From Candidatus Nealsonbacteria bacterium CG08_land_8_20_14_0_20_36_22 (GTDB lineage: Bacteria; Patescibacteriota; Minisyncoccia; Minisyncoccales; GWA2-38-27), in NCBI GenBank assembly GCA_002774555.1, contig PEYC01000009.1:1-13110 (forward strand): a stretch of 13,110 bases of DNA, given 5' to 3'. The notes beneath the pieces were generated by a model. That model searched no databases and was not told the origin of the DNA. It worked only from the letters and a program-made list of their open reading frames with translations. Within the stretch, counting starts at the first letter, position 1, and every line of letters begins with the position of its first letter. This document shows positions 11,767-13,110 of the stretch, piece after piece. The position numbers and the translations under genes were made by a program.

Positions 11767-12149
11767 CTCCAAATACTTTTTAGCCAATCCCACAAACCCT
11801 TTTTTTCTTCAGTAATTTCTTCTTCTTTCTCTTCTTCTTTTGCCACAACCACTACTTCTTCTCCTGGTTTCTTTAAACCCAGTTGATCACGAGCAACTTT
11901 TTCCAGATATTCTTCGCTTTCTATTTGTGATTTTTTCTTTTCTAATTCTTCATTTTTTTGAACTAAAACTGCAATTTCTTCTTTCAGGGCAGCAATTCTT
12001 GCTGTCAGAATAGTTCTCCTTTGATTTATTTTCCAGTTTGTAAAAAACAAAAAAATAATCACCAGCAAAATCCCTGTGCTAAGCAAAATTGAAAAAAATA
12101 CGTTTTTCCAAGAACCTGCCTTTCTATTTTTCTTAAACTTTGATAACAT
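11757..12149 (-). CDS. Septum formation initiator protein (DivIC/FtsB-like)
   Basis: Bitopic membrane protein of the divisome, of the family that partners FtsL and FtsQ/DivIB. From the ATG at 12149 it has 130 aa: a basic cytoplasmic N-terminus (SKFKKNRKAGSWK), one membrane segment (about 17-37), a coiled coil (about 42-80, ALKEEIAVLVQKNEELEKKK), and the family closing motif EEYLEKVARDQLGLKKPGE. An acidic tail (EEEKEEEITEEKK) and a Trp-rich end follow. A TTG at 12173 would add eight residues, but nothing supports it. The last codons, CGG GAT TAG, are also the first bases of tRNA-Gly. Position before prfB-ftsE-ftsX groups it with other division genes. Confidence 0.85.
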   Translation of the reverse strand: MLSKFKKNRKAGSWKNVFFSILLSTGILLVIIFLFFTNWKINQRRTILTARIAALKEEIAVLVQKNEELEKKKSQIESEEYLEKVARDQLGLKKPGEEVVVVAKEEEKEEEITEEKKGLWDWLKSIWRRD

Positions 12150-12157
12150 AGAACTTA

Positions 12158-12256
12158 ATGAAACCCAAAACAATCTTTAAAACAATTTGGATTATTTTAA
12201 TAACCTTGGTGGTTTTAAGTATGATTATACTGACGATTGCTCCTCTTTTTCGTTAG
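12158..12256 (+). CDS. Possible 32-aa single-pass membrane mini-protein
   Basis: An open frame of 32 codons from ATG at 12158 to TAG. It begins with a basic head (MKPKTIFKTIW) and continues with one strong hydrophobic segment (IILITLVVLSMIILTIAPLF) ending in Arg. The composition is that of a real single-pass peptide rather than random AT-rich sequence. It lies in the otherwise empty gap between the DivIC-like gene and lepA, and starts 8 nt from the divergent DivIC-like ATG. No clear ribosome site is visible. I recall similar very short membrane peptides from CPR genomes but cannot name a family. Confidence 0.45.
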   Translation: MKPKTIFKTIWIILITLVVLSMIILTIAPLFR

Positions 12257-12282
12257 TTATTTTATCACATTTTAATATAATT

Positions 12283-13110
12283 TCAACCCCTGAATATTTC
12301 CAAATAGGCCTTTGAAGGAATTATAACTTTTCCTTTTACTTTTAAAATTTTCTTTCCCTTTTTTTGTTTTTCCAATAGTTTTCTTTTGCGGGTGTAATCA
12401 CCGCCATAAAGATAACCAGTGACATCTTTTCTTCTTGCTCTAATTGTTTCTCTGGCGACAATTCTTCCGCCAACCACTGCTTGCAGGGCAATTGAAAATT
12501 GCTGGGAAGGCAAAACCTCTTTTAATTTCTCTACCAATTTCTTCCCTTGGCAAAAAACCTGATCCCGCAGAACAATCTTAGAAAGGGCTTCTTTTTTTTC
12601 GCCGGCAACCAGAACTTCCATTTTTACCAAATCCCCTTTTCTAAAACCCAAAATTTTATAACTCATTGAAGCATAACCCTGACTGACGCTTTTTATTTTA
12701 TCATAAAGATTTTCAATAATTGCCCTTAAGGAAACTTCATAAAACAAAATTGCTTTTTCCGAACCAATATATTCTGTGTTAAGATAATTTCCTTGGAAAT
12801 TTTTTAAAATTTCCAAAACCTTGCCTAAATAGCGGGTCGGGGTTATTATTTCTAAGGACGCCCATAATTCTTCTGTTAGACCACAACTTTGAGGCCAATC
12901 AACGGCTGAATAAATAAGTTTGCCGTCTACCTTATAAACAACAGAGGCCGGAGAAATCACCAAGTTCGGACCAAATTCCCGGTATAAACGTTCTGAAATA
13001 ATCTCAGCATGTAAGGTTCCTAGAAATCCGCACCTAAATCCCCTGCCCAAGGCCTCTTTGGTTTCTGGTTCAAAAAATAAAGAAGGGTCGTTTAATTTTA
13101 ATTTTTTTAA
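12283..13110 (-). CDS. lepA: Elongation factor 4 (LepA), C-terminal part
   Basis: The C-terminal 275 residues of the back-translocating GTPase EF4/LepA; the start lies beyond the right edge. The frame stays open to position 13110. Near its left end it reads LNDPSLFFEPETKEALGRGF, then CGFLGTLHAEIISERLYREF, the EF-G-like domain III to IV junction of LepA. Downstream are PTRYLGKVLEI in the domain V region, SMSYKILGFR, and the family-specific C-terminal parts QAVVGGRIVARETIRARRKD and YGGDYTRKRKLLEKQKKGKK. The G domain is outside the window. It ends in KGKVIIPSKAYLEIFRG, as expected for a complete C-terminus. Confidence 0.96.
   Translation of the reverse strand, partial: LKKLKLNDPSLFFEPETKEALGRGFRCGFLGTLHAEIISERLYREFGPNLVISPASVVYKVDGKLIYSAVDWPQSCGLTEELWASLEIITPTRYLGKVLEILKNFQGNYLNTEYIGSEKAILFYEVSLRAIIENLYDKIKSVSQGYASMSYKILGFRKGDLVKMEVLVAGEKKEALSKIVLRDQVFCQGKKLVEKLKEVLPSQQFSIALQAVVGGRIVARETIRARRKDVTGYLYGGDYTRKRKLLEKQKKGKKILKVKGKVIIPSKAYLEIFRG

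Noticed and set aside
12150..12173. Upstream TTG start adding eight residues to the DivIC-like protein
   Set aside because: No ribosome site supports it and the extra residues are not typical of the family.

Overview
The window reads as chromosomal sequence from an AT-rich, small-genome bacterium, most likely a member of the Candidate Phyla Radiation (Patescibacteria, probably Parcubacteria-like). This is an inference from compact gene order, short versions of core proteins, ATGA start-stop overlaps, tRNAs without encoded CCA, short conserved CPR-type hypothetical proteins, and many short AT-rich or palindromic repeats inside genes. TGA is used as a stop (murC, thpR, amrB, DUF3175), so the Gly recoding of some CPR lineages does not apply.

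Layout. 1-278 is non-coding, with a perfect palindromic terminator (55-80), one consensus DnaA box (130-138) and a 37-nt hairpin (231-267). A minus-strand gene for a TM_helix (MscS-like) membrane protein follows, with a second copy of the same hairpin on its other side (990-1026). Next come murC and thpR (minus, 4-nt overlap). A divergent promoter region at about 2891-2931 launches a plus-strand operon: amrS - amrB - a 91-aa unknown - amrA - a PolX-type HhH fusion protein - fmt - efp. The first, second and fourth genes form the AmmeMemoRadiSam system, whose biochemical role I regard as unsettled. The operon converges tail to tail on a SIMPL-domain gene. From there to the right edge almost everything is on the minus strand. 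In transcription order it is lepA (partial), a DivIC/FtsB-like gene, tRNA-Gly(CCC), tRNA-Thr(CGT), prfB with its programmed +1 frameshift, ftsE, ftsX, tRNA-Gln(CTG), a small membrane protein, a DUF3175 protein and the SIMPL protein. A 32-codon plus-strand membrane mini-ORF sits divergent to the DivIC-like gene.

The genes serve cell-wall synthesis and division (murC, ftsE, ftsX, divIC-like), translation (fmt, efp, prfB, lepA, three tRNAs) and RNA repair (thpR), plus the AmmeMemoRadiSam module.

The most unusual signal is a set of short repeats inside conserved protein genes. One 25-nt AT-rich repeat occurs in murC, amrB and fmt in the same reading frame. A 7-nt unit repeated four times occurs in both murC and fmt. 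Different palindromic hairpins lie in amrS, amrA and fmt (twice). All keep the frame open and fall at variable-looking positions, in the manner of Rickettsia palindromic elements. Other notable points are a tRNA-Thr with linked changes at the elbow (A18/G55), a tRNA-Gly whose first 10 nt encode the end of the DivIC-like protein, an EF-P without Lys/Arg at the expected tip position, a prfB frameshift site without a strong Shine-Dalgarno stimulator, and an AmrS lacking its usual C-terminal tail.
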